Source: Sisyra terminalis
Taxonomy: Eukaryota; Arthropoda; Insecta; Neuroptera; Sisyridae
Length of the DNA stretch: 64,000 nt
Direction of reading: 5' to 3'
Assembly (NCBI GenBank): GCA_958496175.1
Contig: OY292276.1
Span: forward strand, 25,376,001 to 25,440,000
Shown here piece by piece: positions 24,840-38,419 of this stretch (its first letter is position 1; every line of letters begins with the position of its first letter). A program made the position numbers and the translations under genes. The notes below the pieces were generated by a model. That model worked only from the letters and a program-made list of their open reading frames with translations, did no database searches and was not told the origin of the DNA.

Positions 24840-25500
24840 AATTATATCTCGGGATCTAAAACTAGCATAATTGACATTAAATTGCCACAAAAACGAACAA
24901 TTCTAATTGTGTTTGCAAAGTAAGAACGATGAACACATTAACGTACATAAATAACGATGAAATATGTTGAAAAAATACAAAGCAAAAAAAAAGCCCGCAT
25001 CAACTATACTGTCTTTTTAACATCGCTTGCTATCATTAAGTCCTTTCCTAGAAATCCTAATACATTGGTAATATCGTTAGTGTATTAAATCAAAATTATT
25101 TATTTTTGGGTTTACGACTTTTCTGAATTAGAAAAAGGTTCTCCTACTGGAAGAATCCACCAAATTAATGAACAATGAATTGAAAACCTTGTTATTATGG
25201 TACATAAATCTTAATCTGGTCAAAAAGAACAAGATCTTGGACTTTTCTTGGACTTTGGCATTTTCCAATCACGTTTTTATCTTAGGTAAAAGATTTCGTT
25301 TGTAAACTCACCGTACTTTTATTGTCATTAGTGCATGTAAATTGTAAATCCAGAACACATTAGAAACAAAAAATAAAAACCACATTATAAGGGATGTTTT
25401 TACCAAGGGACAATAAAAAACTGATTACAGATTACATTTTATTTTCACATTAACTTAAGGCAGAGATTTTAAGTAAAAGTATTTGTTAAATTTTGGTGAA
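24840..25500. other. AT-rich non-coding DNA, nothing recognised
   Basis: No ORF, RNA gene or TE terminus is visible. Confidence 0.5.
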
Positions 25501-25514
25501 TTAAATTTGTCGTG

Positions 25515-26170
25515 GCTGTAGTGTTTGTTTGCCGAAGGAGCATGTAGGGTAAAAGCTGCGAAGACGTTGAGATGTAACGCGGCATCGACACATATTATAT
25601 ATGTAAAAATGGCATTAAATATTCAGACGATGATGGTGCAAAGGCTTTATTCAAATAAATCTCGTCTTTTTTGCCGCTAACCAACCAGAAATGCCATGCG
25701 CCAACCTTTTCACTTTAAAAATTTGTTCTAAAAAATTTATTCCATTTGAACAAAGCTCGAGTCGTACACCAATTTTTTTATTTAATTAATTAAGGTGTCG
25801 AATGAAAAGAACACATTAGGTACATTTTTTTTTAAATTTAAAAATTAAAACCAATGCATTTAATTAAATAAAATAGCGTGTAACCAAGTGGCTCAAAATG
25901 GACGAAGCTATTATAGAAACCACCACCAGCTGTCGGATAAAGCGTGTCTCACATAGTTTTGGCGGAAAATGAAAAGAAAAAAAAAACAAAGTACTGAGGG
26001 CGTCGCGCCGCTGTTATTTCCCCAAAAGCAACGAATAAATGTTATCCTTCATTCCCATCCCCAGCAATTCCTCAACACTCTGTACACCGATTTTCAGTCT
26101 TTCTCTTCTCTGTTTCCTCGAGGCAACCAAATAATTCAAAGTTTGAATTACACGACGAAGTTGCTATAAT
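25515..26170. promoter_or_regulatory. Candidate cis-regulatory region
   Basis: Two less AT-rich patches, 25515-25700 (GTTGAGATGTAACGCGGCAT, CAGACGATGATGGTGC) and 25905-26130 (CCACCAGCTGTCGGATAAAG, GGGCGTCGCGCCGCTG), lie around an A/T-rich spacer. They are not repeats within this window and do not code convincingly. A 66-codon ORF at 25969 looks accidental. The call rests on composition only. Confidence 0.25.
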
Positions 26171-26179
26171 CGAAAATAT

Positions 26180-26840
26180 AAATAATTACCTTCATAAAAA
26201 ACGACCAAATTGGTTTTATCTAAACACAGAATTCGATTGTAGGCGATATATAAATTCGAAAATTAATTGTAAGTAATGCACTATCGAAAAATAGAATTAA
26301 ACTTCGAAAATTCGGCAAAAAAATCATAAAAAGAATCTTTCATTACTATAAACATTCGGCTTTTTTTTATTATTGAAATATTGAAACATAACAATTGTAT
26401 TGCAAATATGTGATCAAAGCAAAAATTTTATCGGCTAATTTAACAAAATACAGTATATATTTTTAAAACAATTTAATCATAAATGCTTAATTTTTTTAAC
26501 GTTATAAAATTTACTGTCTATATATCGCAGAATAGAGGTACAACTCAATAATAGTAAGTTTTGAATTGGCGACAGTTTTACAATGAGTAAGTTGTCTATT
26601 TTGCACGTAGAATCAACGGATAACTATAGTATATCCCCCCACCACGTAAGGAATTACCAATATTCAATCTGTTTTAAAGAAATCCATATTTTTGAGTTGT
26701 TCCTTTATTCTACGATGGGTGCAATATAAAAAATAATCATGTTTATTTATAATCACAAATCTCCTACAGTTCTTTCCGGTTATTTTGAGATTTTCACTCA
26801 GCGTTTTATTCATATACGCGCATGTTTATATTAAATCAAG
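26180..26840. other. AT-rich non-coding DNA, nothing recognised
   Basis: No gene or TE terminus is visible. Confidence 0.5.
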
Positions 26841-26844
26841 AGGC

Positions 26845-26960
26845 TCAATAGTTTCACATCAGCAGGTACAGTGAAGGCTGCTACGGATTCCCAAGGCAAT
26901 TTTTGGTCAAATTTACATTTTCAAGGAAACAGCGATTTTTCTCCATACCTTATTAAAAAG
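26845..26960 (+). repeat. Dispersed repeat fragment (partner at 60.06 kb)
   Basis: It shares TTAAATCA, GAGGCTCAATAG, TCACATCAGCAGGTA, GAAGG, TGCTACGG and CAAGG in order with 60060-60140 (TTAAATCAGGAGACTGAATA, TCACATCAACAGGTAAT, GAAGG, TGCAACGG). Two diverged copies show it is dispersed. The class is unknown, though the other copy sits beside Helitron-like sequence. Confidence 0.5.
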
Positions 26961-27384
26961 TCTATATCTTGAAAGGAAGTTTCTATAGGTAACCGCCAGG
27001 GACTCTGTGGGTTGGTAAAGGAGATGTTTTTAAACATGTTACGAACATTTTTTTTTCTCTTCTTCATATTCATCAGAATCATAAGGAAAAATCAAACTGT
27101 ACTAATAATGATCTCACTTCATAAGTTTTATTGATGGAAATAATCAAGAGAATATTTTCGGTTTTATAAATCGGCAGTAATGTGTAGAGTAATTGATAAA
27201 TTCTATAAAAGCAAATATTGACAATGAGTAGTTGGTGAGTAATTTCAGTGAACACGAATAGTTAGTTTTAAATGCAAACGTGGGGAATTCATAAATATTA
27301 TCTGTGTAAATCTGTTATATATAATAAAAACAAAAAAACTATAATGGAAAATATAAACAGAATTTGATTAATATAATTGTATTC

Positions 27385-27425
27385 ATTTGTAATGCAGGAC
27401 AACGTCTGCCGGGTTCAGTTAATTC
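27385..27425 (+). repeat. Helitron-like 3' end, second family
   Basis: The sequence GGACAACGTCTGCCGGGTTC followed by AGTTA resembles the conserved 'CCCGGCAGACGTTGT...' end (reverse complement) of widespread insect Helitron-like elements, with CAGCTAG decayed to CAGTTAA. It may be linked to the repeat at 26845. The opposite end was not found. Confidence 0.4.
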
Positions 27426-27694
27426 GTTCAGAAAACTATTCTTCAGCTTACGTTGTGTTGAAAATAACTAATTACAGCAAAAAAATAAACAAGATGGGCA
27501 AATCTTATGAATTATTGACATAAAAAAACGAAGGTATATAAAAGCATTTTGATTTTTATTAAATTTAAGGCTCATTTTACACCCAAACTTATCCAAATCA
27601 GTCAATATCCAGATCTTATTCAGCAGAAAATCCAGAAAAAAAAATTAACACATTGGTTTCTATGCATCGATGCTTATCGATCTTGCTATGATGT

Positions 27695-28085
27695 GAAATA
27701 GAAATAAGAAAAATCTAATATGGTGTACGAAGCGCCATATTCGAGAGCACAATTTTTAGGGTAATTAAAAGTAACAGCTGACAATTGAGTACCGATAAGC
27801 GCCAACTTACACAAATAAGTGCTTGGAATAAGCGCCTGCATTTTTCCTGCATCGATTGCTTCAGTTGCTCCTACCAGAGAAGAGAGACTTATAAATACCT
27901 ATATGTCTCTTTTATATAAGTCTTAAAACTCAACACAAACGCTGTTGTATTTTGTTTACTTTAGTCCAAAGTACCACCATAGAGGGAGTTGGCAATTGTT
28001 TCCAGTTGTTTCTAGCGTAGTTTCTTGTTTACTGTACAGTGCGCTATCCATATATACGGATCAGTGGTTTTACCTTGTTTTTAAT
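27695..28085 (+). repeat. TATA-bearing dispersed repeat, copy 2
   Basis: Uninterrupted relative of 16365-17000. It carries an imperfect inverted repeat AATATGGTG/CGCCATATT around TACGAAG near 27718-27742. It also has a TATA-like TTTATATAAGTC at 27910 and the shared TTTGTTTACT, AGTGCGCTATCCATATATAC and GATCAGT phrases. TATA plus length of about 390 bp would suit a solo LTR, but the canonical TG...CA ends and a 4-6 bp duplication are not convincing. Confidence 0.55.
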
Positions 28086-28089
28086 CCTT

Positions 28090-31000
28090 ACTTTTTCATT
28101 CATAAGTATAAAGACCAAACCACAATCAATCTCAGTTTTGGTCAATCTAGTAAAGTTAAACTATATCCAAATCGTATGAAATCGTTTTTATTGTATCTTT
28201 TATTGTTGATCTTTGTCTAAGTGCACTTGTTTGTGAACTGATAGTTTATTTGTGAAGTTTTCACGATAACTGATATTTACTTTTATGTTATTTCTTCATG
28301 CCAGATTTATTAAGTTTCATTAAATTTTTATTTGAAAGAAATTAGATAAATTGATAGATTGTTTATCAAATGCAAATATCAGATATAAATTGTACTATTG
28401 TTTTTTTTATCTGCTCTTTTACGAATGAATCGTAAAGCTTTGTTTTTGTTTTTTTTTATGATAGATTATCTATTCCTGTAAAAATAACTAATTGTTCATC
28501 TATGTTTAGAACAGAAATACATCAGGATTTAATTCAGGCTTTCAGGAACTAAGGAAAATTGGACTAGCGGCATTTTCCTTGACGGAAGTTAACTAAATAA
28601 ATTGAACTACAACGAGTAAAACAATATAATATAATGAGTTCAAGGAGTAAAACGAATGCAACAAATCTAACTCCATTTCTACCAAATACTTAAATTCTTT
28701 CGAATCGATTCCAAAACGAATGAAGCTTTTAAAGAATCGATATATAAAGTTCAAATTAGCGATTACGTCATGAATAAAGCCAAAGAACAATAAAAATCGG
28801 ACGTAAGAATAAAAAAGAGGGTTGATTCTTTACATTAAAAACTTTGAATATTGGAATTTTGGGAATAAAAAGCAAAATCACTGTTAATTGAAAGACCAAT
28901 TTTTTTACGAACTATGAAGCGCATAGGTATGACCACTTATTGGTTTATATAAAAGAGTTTAATTTATTTGAAATCTCTTTACTATTTTTAAACACCTAGC
29001 TGTCGATACTTCACACGATTAAGTGCCGTATTTTTTTCATACAAGTTATGCAGGTGTTATGTGGTTCTTATTTTTTATAGTTTCTCTATAATTGTATCTT
29101 TGTAACTCTCTGTTATTATTCTTTGAATTGTACTTCATTGAAAACATGTTTCTTCCAAATATTATCGATAAAAGATTAAACGTAAAACGACCGAGGACAA
29201 AGGACTGAAACTAAGGAACATCTGCGGTGGTCGCATAAGAAAAGAAGTAAAAAACCATCATTGTCCATATTTGTTGTCAAAGTTTAAAATTTGAGATTGA
29301 GATTTTAAAAATTGTTAAGCCATTCACGCTTTTACCGTTTTAGCTTTTATATTGAAAAAAAATAGTATACCATATTATATAAGGAAAATTATAGAAGATT
29401 TGAATGAATATTTTTTATATGTTTAATATTTATAAAACAGTTTCCAAAAAGATATTATTTAGTCTTCAAAGTCAAATTCTTTGACTTGAAATTTTTCTGT
29501 TCCGAACTTAAGTAAAGTTTGATTTATTTTTATTAGCTATTATAAGTTCTTATGTTCAAACATTTCGATTTAATGGCTTAATTGTTTCATTAAAATTAAA
29601 TAAATATTTACATTTTTTTTAAAAAAAAATCCTAAAAATTATTTCAAGCTCTGAAAGTTGAGTGAGCCATTGGAAAATATTTACTTATACTCTATTTTTG
29701 ATGATGTAAACCTACAAATTAAAACGCCTCTTTAGCAAACTACTGTTGCGTACTATTGCGTAATTTTAACGAAAAAAAAAATAATTACATATACCTTTAA
29801 AAGAATATTGAAAACAGATGTTAGTTGATTAATCTTATTGGTAATAGTTCAATTCAAGCAAAGTTTCGGTCTCTTTTCTCATTCTCCTTTCATCACCCAA
29901 CGAATTTAATGAAATATAAGAACAGTATAAAAAAAAGACGAATATATTTCATAATGCTTTATAAATATTTAAAAAAAAATTGTCGTTAAATTAAATGAAA
30001 AGAAATCACCTAATTCGACTTATAAAGATATAAAAAATTACCACAGCTATAAAAAAAACACAATGTCTTTTTACACTAATGATATTTTCTATTTTTCAAG
30101 GGATATACATTTTCTTTTTTTTTCAATGAATAAAGTTTATTTGTTTTTTCAAAAGACTCATTTAAATGAACTACAGAGGAAAGTTGATAATTGAAGGCAA
30201 TAGCGAAGAAGACATTGAGGGAATTAATTAGTCATCGAGTTCATTAAATATTAATTTACTCTTTGCTCTCTGAGCTGCATTTTGAATAAATTATAATCCC
30301 AACTATAAGAAGTATAGAGCACAACAAAAAAAAAAACGTAGCACAAAACTGTCTATGCTAAAAATAGAAAAAAAAGGGAAGCAAAAAAGTTAAACTTTTT
30401 TCCCTTAGTAGATGAACATGCAACTCTCTGTGGGGTCCCCATTTGACATTGCATTGTTCCATTATGCCCTATTGGACACTTTGCGTTTGGAGCGCTTCAT
30501 AATCTTCCTCTATACGATCTCTATTCTACGCCACACAAAAAAAAAACCTTCACCAGAGAAAAATTAAAAAAAATGATCAGCATCAACGTTGCAAAACATT
30601 AAAAATACTAAGGCAAACCATCAAATGTAGAGCATATTTAAAAATTAATTCATGAAGTTGGCTGTAAATGCACCAACTTCACACCATTGCCGAAACCATT
30701 AACTCACTTCTCCTACGACAAATTTAGACGAAATGCGAAAGAAACAAAAAAAGGAAACCAGATTATCTGGAGAAAAAAGCAAGTTTGTTTATATGCAAAA
30801 TTGCAGACATCTCATGAAATAAAATCAAATGGATGGAGAAAATATAATTACAAAAATTAAAATAAAACAATTAACATCTCAATTTTTTTCCTACCTCGAA
30901 CTTGGTGGGTTTTTGTGCATGGCATTTATGTTAATCCCTCGAAATAAATCTCTATGAAAAATGTCTCTGCTATGCAGAAAATTTTAAAAGGAAATTTAAT

Positions 31001-32360
31001 CGTTTCCAAAAAAAAAAATTATCCTGAATGTTTGCTTTAAGCTTCTTTTACCTTTAAAAACGCAAAGCGTTTTTGAAATTTTAATTAAAATTTCTTTTGG
31101 CATCCTTGTATGAACATTTATTTGTGGTATTTTATCTAACCTAAGACATATTTAATTTAAGAATTCAACTCTCAACCGCTTATTACATTAGTAATTAAAA
31201 AAATAGCAGTAGGTAATGACAACGTACTCTAACAATGTAAGAACAAACTCTTTAATTCATGAATCCAAATATTAAATTAATAAAAATTTCAAAAAATAAT
31301 GTAACATTACTCGTCAAAATTGCACAATTCGATTATTGATTATATCATATTTGCCAGCTAAATCTGTGATTTTAATTATATAGCGATACATTTTATAACT
31401 GCAGAACGATTACTCAACATTTTTTTTAACAAATTGAAGGAATTCAAACTATTGGTGGTCTCTCTTTTGAATTCCTCTACGTTGAATTATAGAAGACCTA
31501 CTGCGACTCGACGTTTTTCTCCAGATTTCTATATACCAGAATTATTTCTATAAGATGAATATCAACAGGCAACCATAACTGAGTTACTTCAAAAATTTCT
31601 TTGTCATAATCGTTAAGCACCTTCCTTCTGAGTAAGACATGATGACTAACTAAAATAACTAAAATTTTCTATAAGCACGCAATTATTTAAATTTTTTTAA
31701 TTAAAAGTGAGATTAATAATTATTTGATACAATAAAATTATAAAATACGGCAATCCACCCTAATATACTGAACACCAATCAGAGTGAATGACGTCATTTT
31801 TCTGAATGGTCTTTCTTTTGAAATGCATTAAAAAAGTTTTTGGAGGCAGACAAGAAAAGAAAACTTTACTGCAAGGCAATCAACTATTTATATAAATGTT
31901 TTTCACTAAGTAAAACGTTTATCTACACACAAATTAGGGTTAAAATATGCAGAAACCTCAATCAGAGCACATGTTGTCATGTTAGAGTGAAGACGCAAGT
32001 GTCAACATGCTGGAGTGATTGTTTCCTGCATTTTGGATCATTTAAGTAACAAATTTGTTTACCTTTATATAAATTATTCAGTTTTGTGCTATGAAAGCAA
32101 AACCTGCAATGAATATGCAACGAGGAAACTAGAATTCATAACAGCAAACAATTCTAATATGTCGAGAAAAAATTCGTAGCATTAGATGTTCTTTTAATTC
32201 TATCAGGTTGGTACTGAAATTTTGTGGGCATATACCCGGAATTCATGCAAACCTATAACACCGATCCCATGAAAAGATATTTCATGTAATTCACCATATC
32301 ATTTGGCAACTGAAATTGGAATAAAATATCTACTAAGATAACAGTGGCGCAAATAGAACA
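28090..32360. other. AT-rich non-coding DNA
   Basis: No gene or TE terminus is recognised. Short repeat-free, less AT-rich patches occur at 30420-30540 and 30660-30780. One TGACGTCA palindrome lies at 31789-31796. Confidence 0.5.
31787..31798. promoter_or_regulatory. CRE-type palindrome AATGACGTCATT
   Basis: Perfect 12-bp palindrome with the TGACGTCA core. A CCAAT box (CACCAATCAGAG) stands just upstream, as at two other copies. Regulatory function or repeat origin is unresolved. Confidence 0.3.
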
Positions 32361-32374
32361 AAGCTCAAATAGAA

Positions 32375-32675
32375 ATTTTATCAGAGCCGGAGTCGCCGCC
32401 GAAAGAGTGTATACTAGCTCTATCTCACGATATTCTTTTGTTAATGCAATGAATAGTTAAAGTGTATTTTTAAAATCTTTAACATTATGGCAAGTATTTA
32501 AGCCACAAAATTGGTTTTGATTGAGTTTGATAGCAGCGATTAGTGATAAAAAATAAATAAATAAGGTTTGTAAGATAGCAGCGAAATTAGAGCCAGATTC
32601 AAACATTGTCTCGGTCGAAGACTTAATTAAAAAATTATTGGCTCTGGAACTGGAGCCGGAGTCTTACCTAAATTA
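32375..32675. repeat. Region with repeated AGCCGGAGTC phrases
   Basis: AGAGCCGGAGTCGCCGCCG near 32383 and TGGAGCCGGAGTCTTACC near 32652 are direct repeats, with TTAGAGCCAGATTC between them. GGAGCCGGAGTC strings are typical of termini of some insect TEs. Here they are in direct and not inverted orientation, so I cannot draw an element. Confidence 0.35.
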
Positions 32676-32679
32676 AAGA

Positions 32680-34850
32680 ACTCTAGAGTTTAACTTTTGC
32701 TATTATTATGCAGAAGGGGAAAATTAAAATAAAGCACTAATTTCTCCGTAATTAAATTAAACATTTAATAAAAAAAAATATAAAAGATTTGTTTTTCATG
32801 CAGATTAAGGACTTCATTTCTAAATTCAGGACTTTTTAAGGGCTTAAATGGGACATTTATAAGGAAGGAAAAATTTAGATTTTTGAGGCTATCATGGGTT
32901 TGTAAATAATGCTTGAATAAATGTTTTAGTACTTGTGAATAAAAAATAGGTAAATTGATGCAATTTTTTATAAATGAATCACAAATTTTATACAAAAGAA
33001 ATAAAAAGGAATTCAATTTCATTAAATGACCTTACATTGAACAGATCAAAGACTAATTAATGGAGAAAAATAATGAAATATTTTAATTACTCAAGTTTCT
33101 ATTATTTCTATTACATACTTTAAATACGGTACTTAAATTAATTTGATTCATAAAATAACAAAAAAATAAGGTTGAAATTTCCCTTAGAAATTTTTTTCTA
33201 TGACTTATATAAATTATAAGTGATTATTTATATCTAACAATGTATAGTAATAACTTGATTAATTAATATTAAATTATATTTTTCAAATAACATATTTGAA
33301 TGAAACAATGAATGAATAAATCTGGGTTATTGTGCTTATGACCTGAAAATTTAATTCCATTTAGACGAAAATAAATCTCACGATGAGAATAACTTAAATA
33401 TTTTTTTTCCGTTTAAAATTAAATTGACTTCTTTATATTCAAAAAAAAAAAATACAATTGCTCTATTGTTCACATGATTGAAAGAAAATGTAAGAAAAGT
33501 TACTTCCGTTTATTTTTAAGATTTTACATAAATAAACAAAAAAAGAGTCATATTTTTAATTCTTAATTATTTATTTTTTAATTTCCAACCCTTATTTTTA
33601 TAATTGAATTATTGTTAATTTTATTGATAAAGAAAAAAAAAAATTAATTTGCTTTTATAAGTCGTTTTTTATTGATTTTTTTTTATTTAAACTTTTCAAT
33701 ATTTAAAATTATATCGAGGTCGCACCCCTATTGATTTTCATCATTTCCAAAGCCAATTCTGTTCAACGACCAAAGCCAACTTATGTGTGTCTCTGTCTAA
33801 CGTTTAAGAATTCCTACTGAAATATTAATGCACCAATTAATCATGATGATATAACCCTTTTAAACAAATGCAAATCACTTCAGCACTCTTCATTGATTTT
33901 TGCTGGTTTCGTCTTACATAAAGTGTGTCTATCTTCATTTTGAGTTTGTCTCCGGCAAAATTTGGCAATGACAACACAAAAATTAGCAAAAATAGATCAC
34001 TAAATCGATTACGATCAAATTCACCAAAGGAAATATAGACGCAAGTGTACACAACAGAGACAAGTAAGAGATGAACGCCACGACTAGAGTAATCCAAAAT
34101 GATATTTGTACAAATATCCCTCTTTTCACTTAGACCCCACATTCGCGTTTCATGAAATTCTGATAGTTACATGGAAATGTGCCAACTTATAGATAATAAT
34201 CGGCGCTTCAGCATATGTATGTATGTGTATCATACATATTTAAACGAAAACGCTAGCCAAAAGTTCGAAATCCAAAGACAAGACGCACCATATTTGTATG
34301 AATTTCACATATGAGCCAAGAGAGAATATCTTTGCTGTATATTTTTTAGTTAAAAACTAAAAATCAAATTCAATTTCCTTCTTATAAAACATAACAGAAC
34401 ATAACTAAAAAATTTATTGGGAAAACTGTAATAAAATATACACAAAACCAATCGAAATCGATATTGTGATGTGCGCAATAAGTACTGGATAGATTAAGAA
34501 CAAATTTTCTTAAACTCCTTAGAAATGGGTTTACCAAGAATAAATTTATTTTGATATCTCATTTAAGCCCTTTATCGTTACCGCCGTTACACTTCACCAT
34601 TAATGGCTACTACAATAAAAGATATCCCATTTAGTTTCTCATAGCGTTTTTCCAAATTTTGCTAATGGATTCAGTGATAAATGCCTCTGCTATTGTAAAA
34701 TTACAGATGCATCTTTATTACGTAAATAAAATTGTGGATATTATCAAGAAAAAAGATTAAAAAATTAAAATTAATGGTTGATACTGTTCGGTAACAGATG
34801 CTGGAGTTTTGGGACATAAAACTACTCTACTCATACAAGTATTAGCATAG
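32680..34850. other. AT-rich non-coding DNA, nothing recognised
   Basis: Very A/T-rich to about 33720. A less AT-rich patch at 33715-33800 and another at 34180-34330 show nothing assignable. Confidence 0.5.
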
Positions 34851-34930
34851 GTGTATCTTATGATTGGCTGTGATTCTAACATCTGTATACTTAAAGTGTT
34901 ACTAATAGCCAATCGTTATACAATACGAAT
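34850..34930. repeat. Imperfect inverted repeat carrying ATTGGCT/AGCCAAT
   Basis: Left arm TTATGATTGGCTGTGATTC and right arm, reverse-complemented, TATAACGATTGGCTATTAG flank a core of about 30 bp. It may be a tiny worn MITE or a pair of opposed CCAAT boxes. Confidence 0.45.
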
Positions 34931-34934
34931 GTAC

Positions 34935-37900
34935 CGAATCGCCTACGATTAGTTACGAAAATTAATGATCTCAACAATCGAGATTCTTGACAAACAATTG
35001 CCAAATATCAAATTTTATCAATAAGCATTTGAAATGCAGCAACTTCATAATATGCACAATTGAAAATCATTTCTTCCGTTTTTTAAGTCGACCTATCTAA
35101 TAATTGTTTGGTTTTCTTAGAAACGTTTAACAGATAAGGGATAGTTAACATATTATAATTAATTACTTTTGCCTTTATTCAATAACAACAGTCAACAACA
35201 GTTTTGGAAAGTTCCAACAAATTTTTGTGTTATATTAATGTAAATGTTTGCAATTCAAAACTCAAAGGATTATCTTGGATATGGATGCATATCGCTGTTT
35301 CGAAATACTAATCATTTTTAGTGGCGATTTAAAGTTTCGTGGATCATTTTATGGAGCATTGAGTTAAAGTGAAATGGACTTTAATAGAATTGGAACAAAA
35401 ATCTCCACATTTTTTACAATCTACCATAAGTAATCTGGCAAGCAATGACGCAGTCATTACTATTAGAATCAGTACATTCAGTACACAGTACTACATAGTG
35501 ACGTCACTACTCCTCTGGTCACTTTGATTGATTGACTTATAGCACAGATTAATTTTAAGTTTCCAAAAGGATAATTGGTTAGGGTAGCTTCTTTGAAACC
35601 AGTTAATGCTTCAATTAGTATGGTAGGTTCAAATTTTGTGACGAACATGACTAAGGTATAATATTTTCCAGTTTATTCCTAATGAAACCCATAAAATCGC
35701 CACAAATCATTTGCTACTATGACAAGGTGACAGTTAATAAATTTAAAAAAATAGATATATAGATATTGACGTAAGGGTTTTTAATAGTTAATACTACTTA
35801 CATATTTGAAACTTAATGAAAATTAGTACAATCGGGATTTAATCGATTTATGTACTCGGATTGCCAATAGTAATAATTGCTTAGCATAGCTAGCATTGTA
35901 TTTCTAAGAATCATTTCCGAAGAGGTACGCATGTTTTTATTTATTATTTCTAAATTAGAATTTTTTGCATATTTCTAATTTGTGTTGTAATCGTGCAGGT
36001 ATTCATTCTATTGTTTAAATATTTGTACATAAAATATGTGGGTACAGCAATCATAAAACGACGAATAAAATGTAGTAAGAGCCTTGAAAATGGCATTAAA
36101 ACCGCTATGAATCAAGAAACTATACAAGATCTAACAAAGCTCCACATATGGCATAAGCGTAAAATTCTATTTATCCTACCATTAGTCCCCCTAAATTTTT
36201 TCATTGTATTTAACGTTTTAGTGTTAATATTCACGCTACGTACTGTTAGCAAATACTCCACACAACGTCTCATCATACCGCCCTTTTAAATTTTTCATCC
36301 CTCACACAACCCCCATTCATAATTCATATTGGTCGCCTTTTGTGCAAAATTATTTTCGTTATTATTATTTTGAACAAAAGCCGGCGTATTTCAACGCCAC
36401 CTTCACCGGGGGCTCGTTACGATCAAAATGAAAAACGAAAGCGATATCAACACAAATCTACCTTTGGTCGTAAAATTTTTTTCATTCCACTCCATAAAAC
36501 CAGTTTAAATGTAACGTTTTTTTTCTTATATTGCATTGTTTATTTTCTTTTATTAGTGCGATTTTTAATTTGATGCTGGCAAGCGAGTTACATGGCAATA
36601 ATAATTTCAGTTGGAGAAATAAAACAGAAAATGAAACGGCTTTATTGATCCCACCTTGTAAATATTTCGCTTTGAAATCTATATGGTTAAAGAAATAAAG
36701 TATCGTGTCACAAAAAAATGCTGAAAAATGTAAATTTTTTCCTTTTGTTTTGATGGTCAATTTTTATGATAAACAATCTAAAACCAATATAGAGAATTCA
36801 AAACGATTTTGAGATCGGTCGATGTTTATATTGGCTTTAATGTAGGAGTTAATCCCGATGATACATCTTGTGGTAAGCCAATCTAAACAAATCGTCCGTC
36901 ATTTGTTTATCGGAAAATAAATTTTCATTGAAATATTAACGCATTGAGATCGGCATTTGTTCATATTTGCTTTTTTTATTTGCATTACTAAATGAATTGA
37001 CTTTTTTCTTCCTCTTTTATTCGATTAATGAATACCAAAATATACAATCAATGGTATTTATAATTTACAAATCAATTTATTGTTAGTAATTATTAAAATT
37101 AGATCGATTTTTTTTTAAACTTTTTACCACCTTATTCCTAGATCTATATCCTGTGAGTTAAATGGTTTGATTATAGTCACCTTATATATTTACCGTCAAC
37201 TGTATAAAAATAAATATAGTTCAATTTGATGTGAGAATATTTAAATGTGTTCATGACTGGAAATCGGAACGAAATGTGAATATTTTGTGCGACTCAAAAC
37301 GCTTCCAGCAGTTAATTAACCTGACTTACGGAAAAAAAAATGAAACAATACTGTGAAAAAATCTCGCCATTGTTTTCAAATTGTTACGGCTACGTTAAAA
37401 TGAAAAATGTACTTGTAAATTATCGAATTACTTTGCATAAAGATTCTCTATTTATTTTGCTACTCTTAAATCCACGTTAAGTAACTCAACAACTTCAAAA
37501 TGAATTGTTTCAACGTACGCTTAACGTCATTTATCTCAATAATTTCGAATGAAAAAAATCAAAGCTGTATCTCAACATAAATTGTTTTGGTTTCGATACT
37601 TCTTTTGTGTTTCAATCGTTGAATTAATTTGCGATTTAATTGAATTGTGCTTGAATAAAACAAATGAATCGTTCAATCCACCAGTAATAGGATTTTGCAC
37701 GTTCAAGACACTTAAGACTTATCGGTCGATCATTTTGGACTTATTGGTTGGCCCACTGCGGTCACGTTAATTAAATAACGAAGGAACGCGAAATTGTTTC
37801 AAATGTCGAAACCCACATGTGTTTACTTTATACTTCATCCAAGATTAATTAAATTTTGTAACAAGAGAAAGCACAAATTGCAGGGTTCTAATATGTACTT

Positions 37901-38370
37901 TAAAAATTATATAAATGAAACATTAATCTAATACAATGTGAAGTTTCAAGCAAATTGGCCAGTTCTATCTTTTTAACAGTGTATATAGTTAAACGTGGCT
38001 CATCACAGACTGATTACAGAGAGATTAAATACTACTTGATGATCACTGAGAATGATTGCTTAGCAATCGAAATACGTATGTGAGCAATACGTCAAATCTT
38101 ATATTATCACATTTTATTTGACCTTTTGTTCAAAGTATACTAAGCAAATTATTTACCTAAATTAGACTACAATTTATTTCATATATTGTTTAAACAGTCA
38201 CACTATTGATAGTTATTTTGGAGTTATTTATATATTTTAACAAGTTTCATTAAATATGTCTCAATACTTTTTGAGCTACTCTATATGTATACTTACAGTT
38301 AAGTTTGAATCTCGTAGCGAGCAAACTTTCGATATTTTCTCGATTTAAAAATTTTTACTAACCCAATCCT
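34935..38370. other. AT-rich non-coding DNA
   Basis: No gene is recognised. A less AT-rich phrase at 36380-36415 (AAAGCCGGCGTATTTCAACG) and one at 37295-37335 are isolated. The 98-codon ORF at 35993 is low-complexity. Confidence 0.5.
35496..35509. promoter_or_regulatory. CRE-type palindrome TAGTGACGTCACTA
   Basis: Perfect 14-bp palindrome with the TGACGTCA core. A second short palindrome, AATGACGCAGTCATT, lies about 50 bp upstream. Function is not shown. Confidence 0.3.
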
Positions 38371-38373
38371 AGA

Positions 38374-38412
38374 ATCGCTTAACTAGTAACTAGTTACTAG
38401 TTACAAAGCGAT
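38374..38412. repeat. 39-bp cruciform-capable palindrome
   Basis: A perfect 24-bp palindrome (38380-38403), built from TAACTAG repeats around a central CTAG, is bracketed by ATCGCTT (38374-38380) and AAGCGAT (38406-38412). The bracketing arms also pair, with CA unpaired on one side. It could be a target-site hotspot, a MITE core or a binding-site dimer. Confidence 0.8.
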
Positions 38413-38419
38413 GCTAAAT

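Noticed and set aside
25272..25295. Plus-strand ratchet-like TTTTTATCTTAG|GTAAAAG
   Set aside because: The pyrimidine tract is short, GTAAAA is a weak donor, and the strand is opposite to the promoter-linked gene.
33837..34142. 101-codon minus-strand ORF
   Set aside because: Mixed hydrophobic composition without a signal peptide pattern or domain. Probably accidental.
35993..36289. 98-codon plus-strand ORF with a hydrophobic C-terminal part
   Set aside because: A membrane-like stretch is easily produced by T-rich DNA, and nothing else supports a gene.
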